DNA of 64,000 nucleotides from Sinorhizobium sp. A49 (GCF_002002725.1 NZ_MUNW01000033.1:115444-179443); one strand, 5' to 3'. Positions 8,803-18,234 are shown, numbered from the stretch's first letter. Numbers and translations are program-made. The notes: generated by a model from the letters alone, not told the origin.

Positions 8803-10074
8803 CTAGCGCATCGCCAGATTGGCTTCGACCTTGATCACGTCGCCTGGCAGCACCGGCGTGTTCTCGTCGGCGGCGATTTCAAGCGCCTTGCCATCCTTCT
8901 CGCGGACAATCGAATAGCTGATGACAGCCTCCGACGTGTTGTCCTTGGATTGCGCGGCCTCGGCCGATTGCAGCAGCGCCTCGGTCATCAGGTCGCGACT
9001 GGTGCCCAGCTTGATCGCCAGCGTATCGAGTTCGGCCTCGGTGTTCTGCAGGTCCTGGGCAAGCTGGGCATCCCAGTCGTTGCGCAGGTTGGTGTCGTCC
9101 TGCGTCGCCTTGCTGACGTCCTGCTTCGCCTTCAGGGACGCGGTGTCGATATCGAGGACCGCACCCTGCAACTCGGCGACGCGCTGCTCCAGTGCGAGCT
9201 TTCGTGCAGCCAGCGCCAGCCCCTTTTCGGCGAGCCCCTCGATCTTGTCCCGGTCTTCGATCACCAGGTCCAGTTGGCGGTTCTGGGTTTCGGACTTTTT
9301 CGCCAGCGCCTCGATTTCGTTTTCGAGCAGGGACTTGAGATCGGCGAGCGATGCCAGCTGTCGCTTCTGCCTTTTGTCGCGCGAGACCATCAGTGCAGTC
9401 TCGCTATCGAGCAGGCCGGCGACGTCGGGCGCGTCCTTGAGCTCCTTCGGCAGCTCGATCTTGTCCTTGCCGGCGATCTCCGCCTGCAGGCGCGCGCGCC
9501 GGATCAACAGCCGGTTGCGCTCGGAGACCTGCACGCTCGAATCACCGCGGGCATTGATGTAGTCGCGGGCAAAACGCTGGCCGCTTTCCGAACGTCTCAA
9601 TCCCCCGCCAAGGCTGACGGCCTTCAGCACCGTCAGGTTTGGTGCATACGGGTACTCGCCGGGCTTCTGCACTTCACCAGCGAGATAGAGCGGACGATAC
9701 TGGGCGAGCTCGACCGAAGCCGATGGCCGGTCGCGCAGGCCGAACAGCGTCTGCATCTTGAGGCCGATCGCCTCGCTCATCTCGGCAGTCGTCTTGCCTG
9801 CCGCCGGCAGGTCGCCGATGAAGGGAATGGAGACCATGCCGGATGCGCCGACGGTATAGTCGCCGCTGACCACCGACCAGTCACGCACCGCACCTTCGGC
9901 GGTTTGCCACTCGGCAACGCGGATCTTGAGTTTGTCCATCACGCCGAGATGGTATTCGTCGGCATGAGCCGGCAGCGTGCCGAACACGGTTATGGCCGCC
10001 AGCATGGCGACCTTGAGAGAATATGGTTTTCGCAGGGAGATCCGTGATCTCCCGTTGGCAACTTGATGTGTCAT
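8803..10074 (-). CDS. exoF: Succinoglycan export/initiation protein ExoF
   Basis: Periplasmic or outer-membrane-associated polysaccharide export protein, 423 residues. A Sec signal peptide lies at about residues 1-38 (HADEYHLG region). Next come a polysaccharide export (Wza-type) domain with VSGDYTVGASGMVSIPFIGDL and a SLBB-like segment (LYLAGEVQKPGEYPYAPN). A long coiled-coil portion fills about residues 180-360. In S. meliloti ExoF is required, with ExoY, for addition of the first sugar and for export. It sits in a minus-strand run exoY-exoF-exoQ-exoZ. Confidence 0.93.
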   Translation of the reverse strand: MTHQVANGRSRISLRKPYSLKVAMLAAITVFGTLPAHADEYHLGVMDKLKIRVAEWQTAEGAVRDWSVVSGDYTVGASGMVSIPFIGDLPAAGKTTAEMSEAIGLKMQTLFGLRDRPSASVELAQYRPLYLAGEVQKPGEYPYAPNLTVLKAVSLGGGLRRSESGQRFARDYINARGDSSVQVSERNRLLIRRARLQAEIAGKDKIELPKELKDAPDVAGLLDSETALMVSRDKRQKRQLASLADLKSLLENEIEALAKKSETQNRQLDLVIEDRDKIEGLAEKGLALAARKLALEQRVAELQGAVLDIDTASLKAKQDVSKATQDDTNLRNDWDAQLAQDLQNTEAELDTLAIKLGTSRDLMTEALLQSAEAAQSKDNTSEAVISYSIVREKDGKALEIAADENTPVLPGDVIKVEANLAMR

Positions 10075-10150
10075 TGCGGTTTCCCGGTTGCTGGTCGCGC
10101 GCGCCGGCGTCCAACGACTGACGTCGTCAGGCTCCGTGGCGCAGCGTTCG

Positions 10151-10831
10151 TCAGTAGCTGCCGCGAGAAAAGCAGACTGCGGGGATCGTCTTGAAGACGA
10201 TGGAGACGTCGCGGATCAGCGACCAATTCTGCACATAGTGCGTGTCGAAGGCGACGCGTGTTGCATAGGAAACGTCATTCCTGCCGCTGATCTGCCAAAG
10301 GCCCGTCAGGCCTGGGCGGGATTGCAGATAGAAGACGGCTGCAGCGTCATAGAGCTCGAGTTCGTCTTCCACGACAGGTCGCGGGCCGACGATGCTCATT
10401 TCACCGCGGATGATGTTGATCAACTGCGGCAGTTCGTCGAGGCTGAGCTTGCGCAGCACGCTGCCGACCACAGTCACCCGCGGGTCTTCCTGTAGTTTGC
10501 GTGTCGCTCGCCACTCCTCGTAGGCGGCGGGATTGTTGCGGAGGTGATCCTGCAAGAGGCGATCGCCGTCAGCCCGCATCGTGCGGAACTTCAGGCAGCG
10601 GAATGAGCGGCCGTTATGGCCGATACGGCGGTGGCCGTAGAAAACGGATCCGCCGTCTGAAAACTTGACGAGCATCATCAAGAGCAGGAAAAGCGGACTG
10701 AGAAAGACAAGAGCCAGCGAAGCGGTAAAGACGTCGAAGCCACGCTTCGAAATTCCTCCTACCGGACGATATGCTCCCGACTCTGCGGTACTGAAAAACG
10801 GCGAATTGGCCGATCGAGTCGCAGACTTCAT
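10151..10831 (-). CDS. exoY: Galactosyl-P-P-undecaprenol synthase ExoY
   Basis: Inner-membrane initiating transferase that moves galactose-1-phosphate from UDP-galactose to undecaprenyl phosphate, the first step of succinoglycan synthesis. At 226 residues it matches the family. An N-terminal membrane segment follows KRGFDV, then the bacterial sugar transferase core with KFRTM, DELPQLINIIRGEMSIVGPRP and RPGLTGLWQISGR. The frame is open 20 codons further upstream, but the ATG at 10831 has a GGAG site and gives the known N-terminus (MKSATRS). Expression is expected to be set in the gap shared with exoX. Confidence 0.96.
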   Translation of the reverse strand: MKSATRSANSPFFSTAESGAYRPVGGISKRGFDVFTASLALVFLSPLFLLLMMLVKFSDGGSVFYGHRRIGHNGRSFRCLKFRTMRADGDRLLQDHLRNNPAAYEEWRATRKLQEDPRVTVVGSVLRKLSLDELPQLINIIRGEMSIVGPRPVVEDELELYDAAAVFYLQSRPGLTGLWQISGRNDVSYATRVAFDTHYVQNWSLIRDVSIVFKTIPAVCFSRGSY

Positions 10832-11600
10832 AGAGAAGACTCCATTTACGTTGGCGATTGGTCGGTCCCCTTGGGGCGCACTCGTATCCAAGAATGAGTG
10901 TATGGTTAGGATTTGCTTTTTAAAGGCGAAAAGATGACCGGCACCGCGCGCACCTCCCGCAGACGTATATCATCGATTGCGAATATGTAATATTTCCTCG
11001 AGAACGAAGATCATCTATTCATGGGAGATCAAGTGTATTCCTGAAGATGTCGATGTAATTTCCGGATGGATCGAAATTACTCATGAAATAATCGACCTTA
11101 CCTTGATATCAGGATGTTTGCTTTCGTCTTGCATCGGAAGATTTGGCCTCTCCGTAAATTGAAATCCCTCATTTTTGTCGACGCATCTTGCAGTGCAGCA
11201 ATTTTTTGCATTGCACGCACGAAGCCACCACCGACGCGAATCTTGTAACAAAAGTTGATAGTGAAAGCAGATCGAAGGCCAACCCCGAGACGAACGAAAC
11301 AAGGCGAAACCACAGTGGGTGGAAAACGGGACGCTCGGTCCGGTCGTGGCCAGCCTCAATTCGGCCGGCACAAATCGATTCCTTCGGCCTGTCCCGAAAG
11401 CCAAATCAACGGAATTTGATTGGCGCCGGCCTGTTCTAAAGGCGACATAAACATTTTGGGGGCTATAGCGGCTTATATTGCATGTGCGGCTATTGTCGGT
11501 TGAACCGGGGCGTAACCGCCAATATATTGAAACTCTGTGGTGGGAAGGGCCTTGGCTCCGATGGAGACACCAACAACAGATCCGAAAGCTAGGTAGCGCG
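10832..11600. promoter_or_regulatory. Divergent exoY-exoX regulatory region
   Basis: About 770 bases without a supported gene, more AT-rich than the flanks, between divergent exoY and exoX. In S. meliloti this interval carries the exoY and exoX promoters and regulatory sites such as those for MucR. Here I see one clear dyad (11055-11080, annotated separately). A frame is open from 11478 into exoX, but exoX is better started at 11601. I could not assign promoter boxes with confidence. Confidence 0.5.
11055..11080. promoter_or_regulatory. Dyad symmetry upstream of exoY
   Basis: Perfect 8-bp inverted repeat GTAATTTC / GAAATTAC with a 10-base centre, about 225 bases upstream of the exoY start. 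The spacing of half-site centres (18 bases) would suit a dimeric regulator. The binding protein is unknown. Confidence 0.35.
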
Positions 11601-11885
11601 ATGTTCGCACCCCGCGTCTTTGCGAGCATGATTGGCGCCTTGACGGTCTTTGGCATCGTCACTTACCTGCTGAACGGTTCCCTGACCTCGACCCTGATCC
11701 AGACCTTGATCTGCGCGGTGCTGATGCAGGTTGGCTATTTCCTGGCCGTCGTCTTCCTTGTGTGGAAGAAGGCGCGCGAACGCGACCGGCAGGCGGCCGA
11801 GAACGCACGCACGGCGACAGAAGAAAAGCAGGCCGGCAAGGTTTCGACCGGGCGCTTGAACAGGCCGGGCCACTTCAATCCCTGA
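11601..11885 (+). CDS. exoX: ExoX, small membrane inhibitor of ExoY
   Basis: Small inner-membrane protein of 94 residues that in S. meliloti lowers succinoglycan production, apparently by acting on ExoY after transcription. Two hydrophobic segments are visible at about residues 5-25 and 30-48, followed by a charged tail. The ATG at 11601 (MFAPRVFASM) is chosen over an upstream start at 11478 because it gives the known ExoX length. It is divergent from exoY, so the ratio of the two products can be set from one intergenic region. Confidence 0.9.
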   Translation: MFAPRVFASMIGALTVFGIVTYLLNGSLTSTLIQTLICAVLMQVGYFLAVVFLVWKKARERDRQAAENARTATEEKQAGKVSTGRLNRPGHFNP

Positions 11886-12039
11886 CGCGCCCAAGGCGGC
11901 TTCCGCTCGCGGCTAATGATACCAGCGACAAAAATGTCAACGTTTTGACGCGGTTGCGACACGATCCTGTTGCATCTTGCGGCGAGCCAGCGAAGCAACA
12001 GCGATGCCGGCCATGCCCGACGTAACGCTGGAGGCCACA

Positions 12040-13053
12040 ATGACCGCAGCTGCAACGATGGACGTCTGTGTCATCATCGCCGCAAAAAATGCCGCCGAAA
12101 CGATTGCAAGGGCCGTCGCTTCGGCGCTTGCCGAGCCTGAAACCGCCGAGGTCGTCGTCATCGACGACGGCTCGACCGACGGCACCGCGTCGTCTGCCTT
12201 ATCGGCTGCCGATGATACAGGGCGGTTGAACATCGTGCGCTTCGAGAACAATCGCGGCCCGGCTGCAGCGCGCAACCACGCGATCGCAATCAGCCGCTCG
12301 CCGATCCTCGCCATCCTCGATGCCGACGATTTCTTTCTGCCCGGCAGGCTCGCCCGACTTCTCGATGTGCCCGACTGGGATTTCGTTGCCGACAACATTG
12401 CCTTCATGGACGAGGCGGCCGCCGCCAGCGCCGCGGCCGACGTCGGCCGGTTCCAACCGGAGCCACGCCTTCTCGATCTGACGGGATTCGTCGAGGGTAA
12501 TATCTCACGCCGTGGGGTCCGACGCGGCGAGATCGGTTTTCTCAAGCCGCTCATGCGGCGCGAATTTCTGTCCGCCCACCAACTCTCCTACAATGAGAAG
12601 CTTCGGCTGGGTGAAGACTACGACCTCTACCTGCGGGCGCTTACCAAATGCGCGCGCTACAAGATCATCCATAGCTGCGGCTACGCCGCGATCGTGCGCG
12701 AAAATTCGCTGAGCGGCAGTCACCGCACGGAGGACCTGAAGAGGCTTTATGAGGCCGACCGGGTCATTCTCGCGAACAATCGATTGAGCGCAGAGGCGGC
12801 CGATGTCATCCGCCGGCACGAACGCCATATCCGTGGGCGCTACGAACATCGGCGCTTTCTCGACCTGAAACGCGAAGGCGGCCCGATCGCCGCCATCACC
12901 TATCTGCTCGGCAAGCCGAGCGCAGTTCCCGCGGTTGCCGGTGGTATCTTTGCCGACAAGACCGAGCGTATGCGACCGACCGAGCCACTTGCCGAACGCG
13001 GCAACTCGGGTCGACTGCGCTATCTGCTGCCGGCCTTCGCTGAACCCAGCTGA
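12040..13053 (+). CDS. exoU: Succinoglycan glycosyltransferase ExoU
   Basis: Family GT2 glucosyltransferase (GT-A fold) of the cytoplasmic membrane face. In S. meliloti ExoU adds the sixth sugar of the octasaccharide. Visible marks are the N-terminal VCVIIAAKNAAETIARAV, VVVIDDGSTDGT, the metal-binding DADD (LAILDADDFF) and the acceptor-side GEDYDLYLR. Several in-frame starts lie upstream (TTG 11977, ATG 12004 and 12013). The ATG at 12040 is the only one with a strong site (GGAGG, five-base spacing), giving 337 residues. It converges on exoV. Confidence 0.93.
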   Translation: MTAAATMDVCVIIAAKNAAETIARAVASALAEPETAEVVVIDDGSTDGTASSALSAADDTGRLNIVRFENNRGPAAARNHAIAISRSPILAILDADDFFLPGRLARLLDVPDWDFVADNIAFMDEAAAASAAADVGRFQPEPRLLDLTGFVEGNISRRGVRRGEIGFLKPLMRREFLSAHQLSYNEKLRLGEDYDLYLRALTKCARYKIIHSCGYAAIVRENSLSGSHRTEDLKRLYEADRVILANNRLSAEAADVIRRHERHIRGRYEHRRFLDLKREGGPIAAITYLLGKPSAVPAVAGGIFADKTERMRPTEPLAERGNSGRLRYLLPAFAEPS

Positions 13054-13063
13054 TCGCCTTCAA

Positions 13064-13084
13064 CGGCGCCCGCATGGGGCGCCG
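13064..13084. terminator. Hairpin between convergent exoU and exoV
   Basis: Perfect 8-bp stem CGGCGCCC / GGGCGCCG with a five-base loop, then TCGAATTTCTCCC on the plus strand. It lies between the stops of two convergent genes and is a likely bidirectional terminator. Confidence 0.6.
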
Positions 13085-13098
13085 TCGAATTTCTCCCT

Positions 13099-14049
13099 CT
13101 AGAGATAATCGCGACGGACCGTATCGAGAACGTCGCGGAACTTCGCCTTGCGTTCGGCAAGGATACGGTCTTCGCTCAGTTGCGGCTCGGCCCTGCCCGC
13201 CTGCCACAATGCGAGCGTCGACGGCGCCGCCAACAGCTGCTTGGCCGCACCACGCAGGAAGGTCTGCCTCGGCGGTGCCGCATCGACGATCAGATCGCCG
13301 TCGATCTGCCGCCGGTTCGGGTCTTCGCCATCAGTCTCCTGCACTTCGAATCCCATGCCCCAGAATCGGGTCCCCTTGATCATCGCCTCAGCGCGGCTTG
13401 AAACCGGGACATGGCGCGGACGATAGGTGACCCCGACCGTCTGCGCCCAGTCATTCCACTTGAAACTGTTGATGCTGTCCGATGTCGAGACCGCTACCCA
13501 CGGGACGCGAAATGCATCGGCCAGGATTGCGCCGTGCATCGATTCCGCCACGATCAGCTCGGATTGGGCGATCTCCCGGATCACGGCTCCTGCCTCGCCG
13601 CGCGGGTCGATGTAGTGAAGACCGACCGTGCCGCAGGTGATCGGCCACATGCCGGCGATCGCGCTTTCCCAATGGGGAACGAAACTGCGCTTGTGGATCT
13701 TCGGCAGGTTCCGGAATTCCGGCATCTCGGCAACCATGACCGCCGGATCGATGATGCCAAGTTCGGGCGAAACTCCGACCTTCTCGGCCGTCAGCGGGCC
13801 ACGCACACAGCGAACATCCCATTCCGTCTTGTCGCGCATGTCCGGCAACGTCCCGTAGCCGAAGCCGCTGCCCAGCACGAGTTTTCGCATGCCGTCGGGC
13901 AATAACGCTCGGTTAAGCACCGTCCCGACGCCAACGAGCAGGATGTCGTCATGGCTGTCGCGGAAACCAGGCAAGAGGAAATCCCAGAGCCAAAGATTGA
14001 GGTCGTCTCCGAAATTTCCGTGATGTGATTCCCAATAATAGGGCTTCAT
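13099..14049 (-). CDS. exoV: Succinoglycan pyruvyltransferase ExoV
   Basis: Polysaccharide pyruvyl transferase family protein, 316 residues. ExoV ketalises the terminal glucose with pyruvate from phosphoenolpyruvate, and in S. meliloti this step is needed for polymerisation. The family N-terminus (YYWESHHGNFGDDLNLWLW) and the central ESMHGAILADAFRVPWVAV motif are clear. An AAGGGA site precedes the ATG. It is read with exoW immediately upstream. Confidence 0.94.
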   Translation of the reverse strand: MKPYYWESHHGNFGDDLNLWLWDFLLPGFRDSHDDILLVGVGTVLNRALLPDGMRKLVLGSGFGYGTLPDMRDKTEWDVRCVRGPLTAEKVGVSPELGIIDPAVMVAEMPEFRNLPKIHKRSFVPHWESAIAGMWPITCGTVGLHYIDPRGEAGAVIREIAQSELIVAESMHGAILADAFRVPWVAVSTSDSINSFKWNDWAQTVGVTYRPRHVPVSSRAEAMIKGTRFWGMGFEVQETDGEDPNRRQIDGDLIVDAAPPRQTFLRGAAKQLLAAPSTLALWQAGRAEPQLSEDRILAERKAKFRDVLDTVRRDYL

Positions 14050-14132
14050 GAGCGGTCCCTTCTCTCAAATGAGATGTATCCGGCGCCGCAAGCGGCGTCT
14101 CTGTTCCCTCCTCAGGGATGCTGTCTTTACGA

Positions 14133-15098
14133 TCAGCGTTGCGGTGATAGTTTGCCGACGGCCAGTTGGAGGGCGCTTTGCAGCAATTTTGGATCGCGCC
14201 ACACCCAGCGCGCCAGAAGCCTCAGCTGGGGGGCTTGCTTGCGACGCAACCGCCGCGCCTGGCTCCACAACGCCTGTCGGCGAGCCGTGTGCTGATAGGA
14301 GCGAATCGAGGCGATTTCCTGCGGCCGGCGCGAAAACCGGCTCTCGAGCGTTTCAAGCGCCACGAAAGTGTTGAACTGCTGCTGCAAGAATTCCGGCGAA
14401 TCGTTGTCGATCGAATGGAAGATGTTGATGCCTTCGCCGCGCTCGGCACCGGCCGCATCGCAAAGCACCACGCGCCTGGCCGCAAGCACGCAGTCGCAGA
14501 AGAACAGCACGTCTTCGGCTGCCAGCCGCAAGGCCGCATCGAAGCGGATATTTTCGAACAGCGCGCGCCCGATGACCATGCAGGACAGATGGAGGAAGCT
14601 CCAATTCCTCAGCATCGCCTGGGACAGATCGGGAATTTCGACCACCAGCGGCCTCTCCTGCAACCGGATGCAGGTGTCGCTCTTCAGGAGGTCGGCAATG
14701 CCGAAGTGATAGTAGAAGGCATCGCCGCCCGAGATCGATGCCCAGTAGCAATCGGCACCGAAGCGCGTCAGGCTTTGATAGGCGTTCTTCAGGTGATCTG
14801 GCGTCCAGATGTCGTCGGAATCGAGGAACGCCACGTATTCCGCATCATGAGGAACATGGTCGAGCCCGGTGTTGCGTGCGCCGCCTGGCCCCTGGTTGGC
14901 CTGGCGCACAACGGTGATGCGTTCGCGCATGATTTCGCTGAGCGGCGCCAGCTCCTCATCGACAGGATAAGGTGACTGATCGTCGACAACCAAGACGTGA
15001 AAGTCCTGAAATGTCTGGGCGAAGACGGACTTTAGCGCCCGCCGAAGAATGCCCGGCTCCTTCTGATAGTAAGGGATAATAATCGTAAGCTTTGCCAT
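14133..15098 (-). CDS. exoW: Succinoglycan glycosyltransferase ExoW
   Basis: Family GT2 glucosyltransferase, 321 residues. In S. meliloti ExoW adds the seventh sugar. It has the N-terminal LTIIIPYYQKEPGILRRAL, the VVDDQSPYPV nucleotide-binding stretch, GPGGARNTGLDH and the metal-binding DSDD (FLDSDDIW). AEDVLFFCDCVLAARR fits the acceptor loop. The C-terminal 50 residues are strongly basic, as expected for a protein that associates with the inner face of the membrane. It precedes exoV and is divergent from exoT. Confidence 0.93.
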   Translation of the reverse strand: MAKLTIIIPYYQKEPGILRRALKSVFAQTFQDFHVLVVDDQSPYPVDEELAPLSEIMRERITVVRQANQGPGGARNTGLDHVPHDAEYVAFLDSDDIWTPDHLKNAYQSLTRFGADCYWASISGGDAFYYHFGIADLLKSDTCIRLQERPLVVEIPDLSQAMLRNWSFLHLSCMVIGRALFENIRFDAALRLAAEDVLFFCDCVLAARRVVLCDAAGAERGEGINIFHSIDNDSPEFLQQQFNTFVALETLESRFSRRPQEIASIRSYQHTARRQALWSQARRLRRKQAPQLRLLARWVWRDPKLLQSALQLAVGKLSPQR

Positions 15099-15212
15099 CT
15101 TTTCGCCCCTGCGGTTTCTCTACAAAGAGTCTTGCGTGGTCACCTCCCACCGGGTCGCGGCCGTATATCTATTGCTTGTCCTTTGTCACTCATGCTTCAA
15201 AGGGCTCACGGG

Positions 15213-16706
15213 ATGTTCGCCTTGCCCTCAACCGTCAATGTCAAATCCGTCACCCGCAACGTCGGCTGGAGCGTGCTCTCAAAGACAGGCACATTCGGGC
15301 TGAAATTTGTCACCGTGCCCATTCTTGCGCGCATCCTGACGCCGGAAGTGTTCGGAACGGTGGCCGTCGCGCTCACCGTCGTGCAGTTTCTGGCGATGAT
15401 CGGAGGCGCGGGCCTCGCCTCCGCGCTGATCATTCAGCGCGACGAGGAAATGGAGCTCGTTCACTCGGCCTTCTGGGCGAATCTGGCCATTTCCATGGCT
15501 ATGGCGCTTGGCCTTTTCGTCTTTGCTGCGCCGCTCGCAACGCTGCTCGGCGCGCCTGATGCCACTTATCTTCTGCAGATCATGAGCCTGCTTATTCCGC
15601 TGCAGCTTGGCGGCGATGTCGCCTATGCGCTTCTGGCCCGGCGAATGAATTTCAGCAAGGATGCGGCCTGGAGCATGATTTCGGAAACGGTCGGGGCACT
15701 CGTCGCCGTCGTCATGGCCCTTACCGGTTTCGGCGTCTGGTCGCTGCTCGGGCAATTGTTCATTTCGGCGCTGATTCGGCTCGCGGGCCTCTATGCGGTT
15801 TCCGGTTATGTGCCGAGGCTGGTGTTTTCGTTTCGCCGCGTCTTCGCCTTGAGCCGCTTCAGCCTCGGCATGATGGGCTCGGAAATCGCCAATTTCATTA
15901 CCTTCCAATCGCCGATGGTGATCATCTCCCGCTATCTCGGTCTTTCCGATGCCGGCGCCTATTCTGCCGCCAACCGCTTTTCCAGCATTCCCAACCAGAT
16001 CGTGCTTTCAGCCGTCATGGGCGTGCTTTTCCCCGCCTTCAGCCACATGGGCGAAGATCGCCAGCGCCGCTCCCAGGCGCTCATGCTGAGTACGCAGGTG
16101 ACGACGGTGCTGCTTGCGCCGATGATGTTCGGGCTGTGGGCGCTCGCTGAACCAGCAATGCTCGTGCTCTTCGGCAGCCAATGGGCAGCGGCATGGCCGG
16201 TTCTTGGCCTCCTGGCGCTGTCCAAGGGTATTCTGACCCCCTGCAGCACCTACGTGCCCTATCTGAAGGGCATCGGCCAGGGGGCGGTTCTGTTCTGGTG
16301 GGCGGTGATCCGCGCGGTCGTCACCACCGGCGCCGTCGCCTATGGCGCCATCAACGGCTCGCTGATCGAGACGATGATCTCCCTTTGCATCGTCAACGTC
16401 CTGACGCTCGTCGGGTACTCCTGGGTGGTCTTTCGCGCTGACGGCATGCCGTTCTTCAGAGGTTTCTTCGTCTCGACCAGACCAATGTTTGCAGCCTTTG
16501 CCATGGCGCTTGCGGTGCGCTTGTTCCTGGAGCGCTTCGGTTCGCACATTCCCAATGCCATCATGCAGGTGCTCGTCGGCGCTGCGATTGGCGGCGTCAT
16601 CTACCTCATTCTGATGGTCCTGACGGAGCGCAAACTGCTGGTAAAGCTGCAGCAAATGGTCCGTCAGCGCGGCGCAGCGGCACCGGCTCCAGAACCTGCG
16701 GAATGA
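15213..16706 (+). CDS. exoT: Succinoglycan flippase-like transporter ExoT (Wzx-like)
   Basis: Multi-spanning inner-membrane protein of the MOP/polysaccharide transporter family, 497 residues with about 12-14 hydrophobic segments. ExoT acts with ExoP and ExoQ in translocation and in low-molecular-weight succinoglycan synthesis. The N-terminal VKSVTRNVGWSVLSKTGTFG and the LARILTPEVFGTVAVALTV segment are typical of the family. The ATG at 15213 has an AAGGG site and gives the family length; upstream in-frame starts at 15132 and 15192 look less likely. exoI, its expected downstream neighbour, is missing. Confidence 0.93.
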   Translation: MFALPSTVNVKSVTRNVGWSVLSKTGTFGLKFVTVPILARILTPEVFGTVAVALTVVQFLAMIGGAGLASALIIQRDEEMELVHSAFWANLAISMAMALGLFVFAAPLATLLGAPDATYLLQIMSLLIPLQLGGDVAYALLARRMNFSKDAAWSMISETVGALVAVVMALTGFGVWSLLGQLFISALIRLAGLYAVSGYVPRLVFSFRRVFALSRFSLGMMGSEIANFITFQSPMVIISRYLGLSDAGAYSAANRFSSIPNQIVLSAVMGVLFPAFSHMGEDRQRRSQALMLSTQVTTVLLAPMMFGLWALAEPAMLVLFGSQWAAAWPVLGLLALSKGILTPCSTYVPYLKGIGQGAVLFWWAVIRAVVTTGAVAYGAINGSLIETMISLCIVNVLTLVGYSWVVFRADGMPFFRGFFVSTRPMFAAFAMALAVRLFLERFGSHIPNAIMQVLVGAAIGGVIYLILMVLTERKLLVKLQQMVRQRGAAAPAPEPAE

Positions 16707-17116
16707 TAGGGGTTGGCGAACTGCGCAGTGCCTCACACTCGCCGCAATTCCCACCGTTGGAGGCAAAAAACCTCGAATTGACAATGGTCAACGAAAAAAA
16801 TTCTGCCATTTTTGCTGGCAATTATCTGACAACAACTCAACCCAAGGATACGCTTCATTAGAATATGAGCATGTTGCGCAACATTCGACAAGCGGTGCGC
16901 TTTTGAGGATTGCAGCAGTCAATTCGCTTTCAATTTGCGGTGAATTCGAAATGTGGCGAATGCTGCATTGCAACAAATCATGGCCGATTCTTTTGCTGCA
17001 GCGCCATATTTTCAGCCACGCCCCTGCCCTAGCTTAAGTGATGCGGGCTCTAGTCTGCTCTGTTGAAACGGCGCCGAAAATGGCGCTGGCAGATAGGAGT
17101 GACGGATATCGTGGCT
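16707..17116. other. exoT-exoH intergenic region; exoI absent
   Basis: About 410 bases with no supported gene where S. meliloti carries exoI, a small secreted nuclease-like gene. No frame here resembles ExoI. A palindrome (16778-16791) and a short TGCCA / TGGCA repeat near 16804-16820 lie in an AT-rich stretch that probably holds the promoter of the exoH-exoK-exoL-exoA-exoM-exoO-exoN run. Confidence 0.6.
16778..16791. promoter_or_regulatory. Palindrome TTGAC-N4-GTCAA upstream of exoH
   Basis: A perfect 5-bp dyad (TTGAC aatg GTCAA) lies about 325 bases before the exoH start in an A-rich tract. It could be an operator of the exoH operon. The right arm could also be mistaken for half of a -35 box. 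Confidence 0.35.
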
Positions 17117-18232
17117 ATGGACGCGAACATTTCCTCGCGGATCAATCTGATGCGCATCGTGCTGATCTCCGGCATCGTCTTCGTACATGTGCCGCATGAT
17201 CCGCAGACGAGCCCATTCCTCGGCACCTATGGGTTCTGGGACTGGCTGCGCGTGTTTCTGGGCGACAGCCTGTTTCGCGTCGGCGTTCCATGCCTCAGCG
17301 CGATCTCCGGCTACCTCCTGTTCCGCCGCGGTCTGGAGACGTTCAATTACAGGAAGACGCTTCGAACCAAAGCGCGCACGGTGTTGCTTCCCTTCCTTCT
17401 GTGGAACCTCTCCTTTCTGGCACTCGTCTATCTCGCGCAGCTCAAGAATATCGGCTCCGGCTACCTTCCGGATGTGGTGAATGCCAGCCCGCGAGAATGG
17501 CTAAGCCTGGCTTTTGCGCTCGAGGGTCTGCCGATCAATGTCCCGCTTTACTTTCTCCGCGATCTTCTTTTGTGCATCCTGCTCTCGCCAGTGCTCGCCT
17601 GGCTGATCAAGCGCTATCCGCTGCAAGCGCTTGGCCTGCTGCTTGCTTATGCCGTGCTTCCGCTGCCGAACGGCATCTTCCTGAAGAAATCGATCCTGTT
17701 TGGCTTCTCAACCGGCATCTATCTGAGCCTGCACCGCATCGACGTGAAGCGGCTCGATCCCTATGCCCGATCGATCACCGGCGTCTTCCTCGCCGCTGCC
17801 GTGGCGTTGTCGATCGTTCTCTACCAGACGGGACCTGAGTTCCCAGTCTGGGTCGATATCCTGCGCAGCCTGACGGCCCTTTCCGGCATCGTCGGTTCCT
17901 GGGCCGTTTCGGCGCTTCTCATGCGCACCAAGTTCGCCGGACGGCTGGCGCGCACCGGCGGCCTCAGCTTCTGGATCTTCTGTGCCCACTACCCCCTGCT
18001 CATTCCTTTCTGGATGGTGTGGAACCGTACCGGTTTCACCGACTACCGCCTGTTCTACTTCGCGATCCCCTTCATCACGATTGCGCTTCTCGTTGCCGCG
18101 CATGCTTTTGCCAAGCGCCTCGCACCGGGTTTCACCGCCGTCCTGACCGGCAGCCGCACCGGCGCCCCCCGAGGCAATGCGCGCCCGGACACAGGACATC
18201 GCTCCGACTACTCCTCTCAGCAAAGGACCTGA
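17117..18232 (+). CDS. exoH: Succinoglycan succinyltransferase ExoH
   Basis: Multi-spanning inner-membrane acyltransferase-3 family protein, 371 residues. In S. meliloti ExoH adds the succinyl group that symbiotic activity and ExoK/ExsH cleavage depend on. The N-terminus reads SRINLMRIVLISGIVFVHV with the family histidine, followed by about ten membrane helices. A GTG at 17111 lies closer to the AGGAG site at 17095-17099 and may be the real start. I keep the ATG at 17117 on family length. The stop is followed after two bases by the exoK start. Confidence 0.93.
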   Translation: MDANISSRINLMRIVLISGIVFVHVPHDPQTSPFLGTYGFWDWLRVFLGDSLFRVGVPCLSAISGYLLFRRGLETFNYRKTLRTKARTVLLPFLLWNLSFLALVYLAQLKNIGSGYLPDVVNASPREWLSLAFALEGLPINVPLYFLRDLLLCILLSPVLAWLIKRYPLQALGLLLAYAVLPLPNGIFLKKSILFGFSTGIYLSLHRIDVKRLDPYARSITGVFLAAAVALSIVLYQTGPEFPVWVDILRSLTALSGIVGSWAVSALLMRTKFAGRLARTGGLSFWIFCAHYPLLIPFWMVWNRTGFTDYRLFYFAIPFITIALLVAAHAFAKRLAPGFTAVLTGSRTGAPRGNARPDTGHRSDYSSQQRT

Positions 18233-18234
18233 CC

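Noticed and set aside
8749..10047. Plus-strand frame of 432 codons
   Set aside because: Antisense to exoF; low-complexity residues and no family resemblance.
16778..16791. TTGACAATGG as a -35 box
   Set aside because: No -10 element stands at the right distance; the perfect dyad is the simpler reading.
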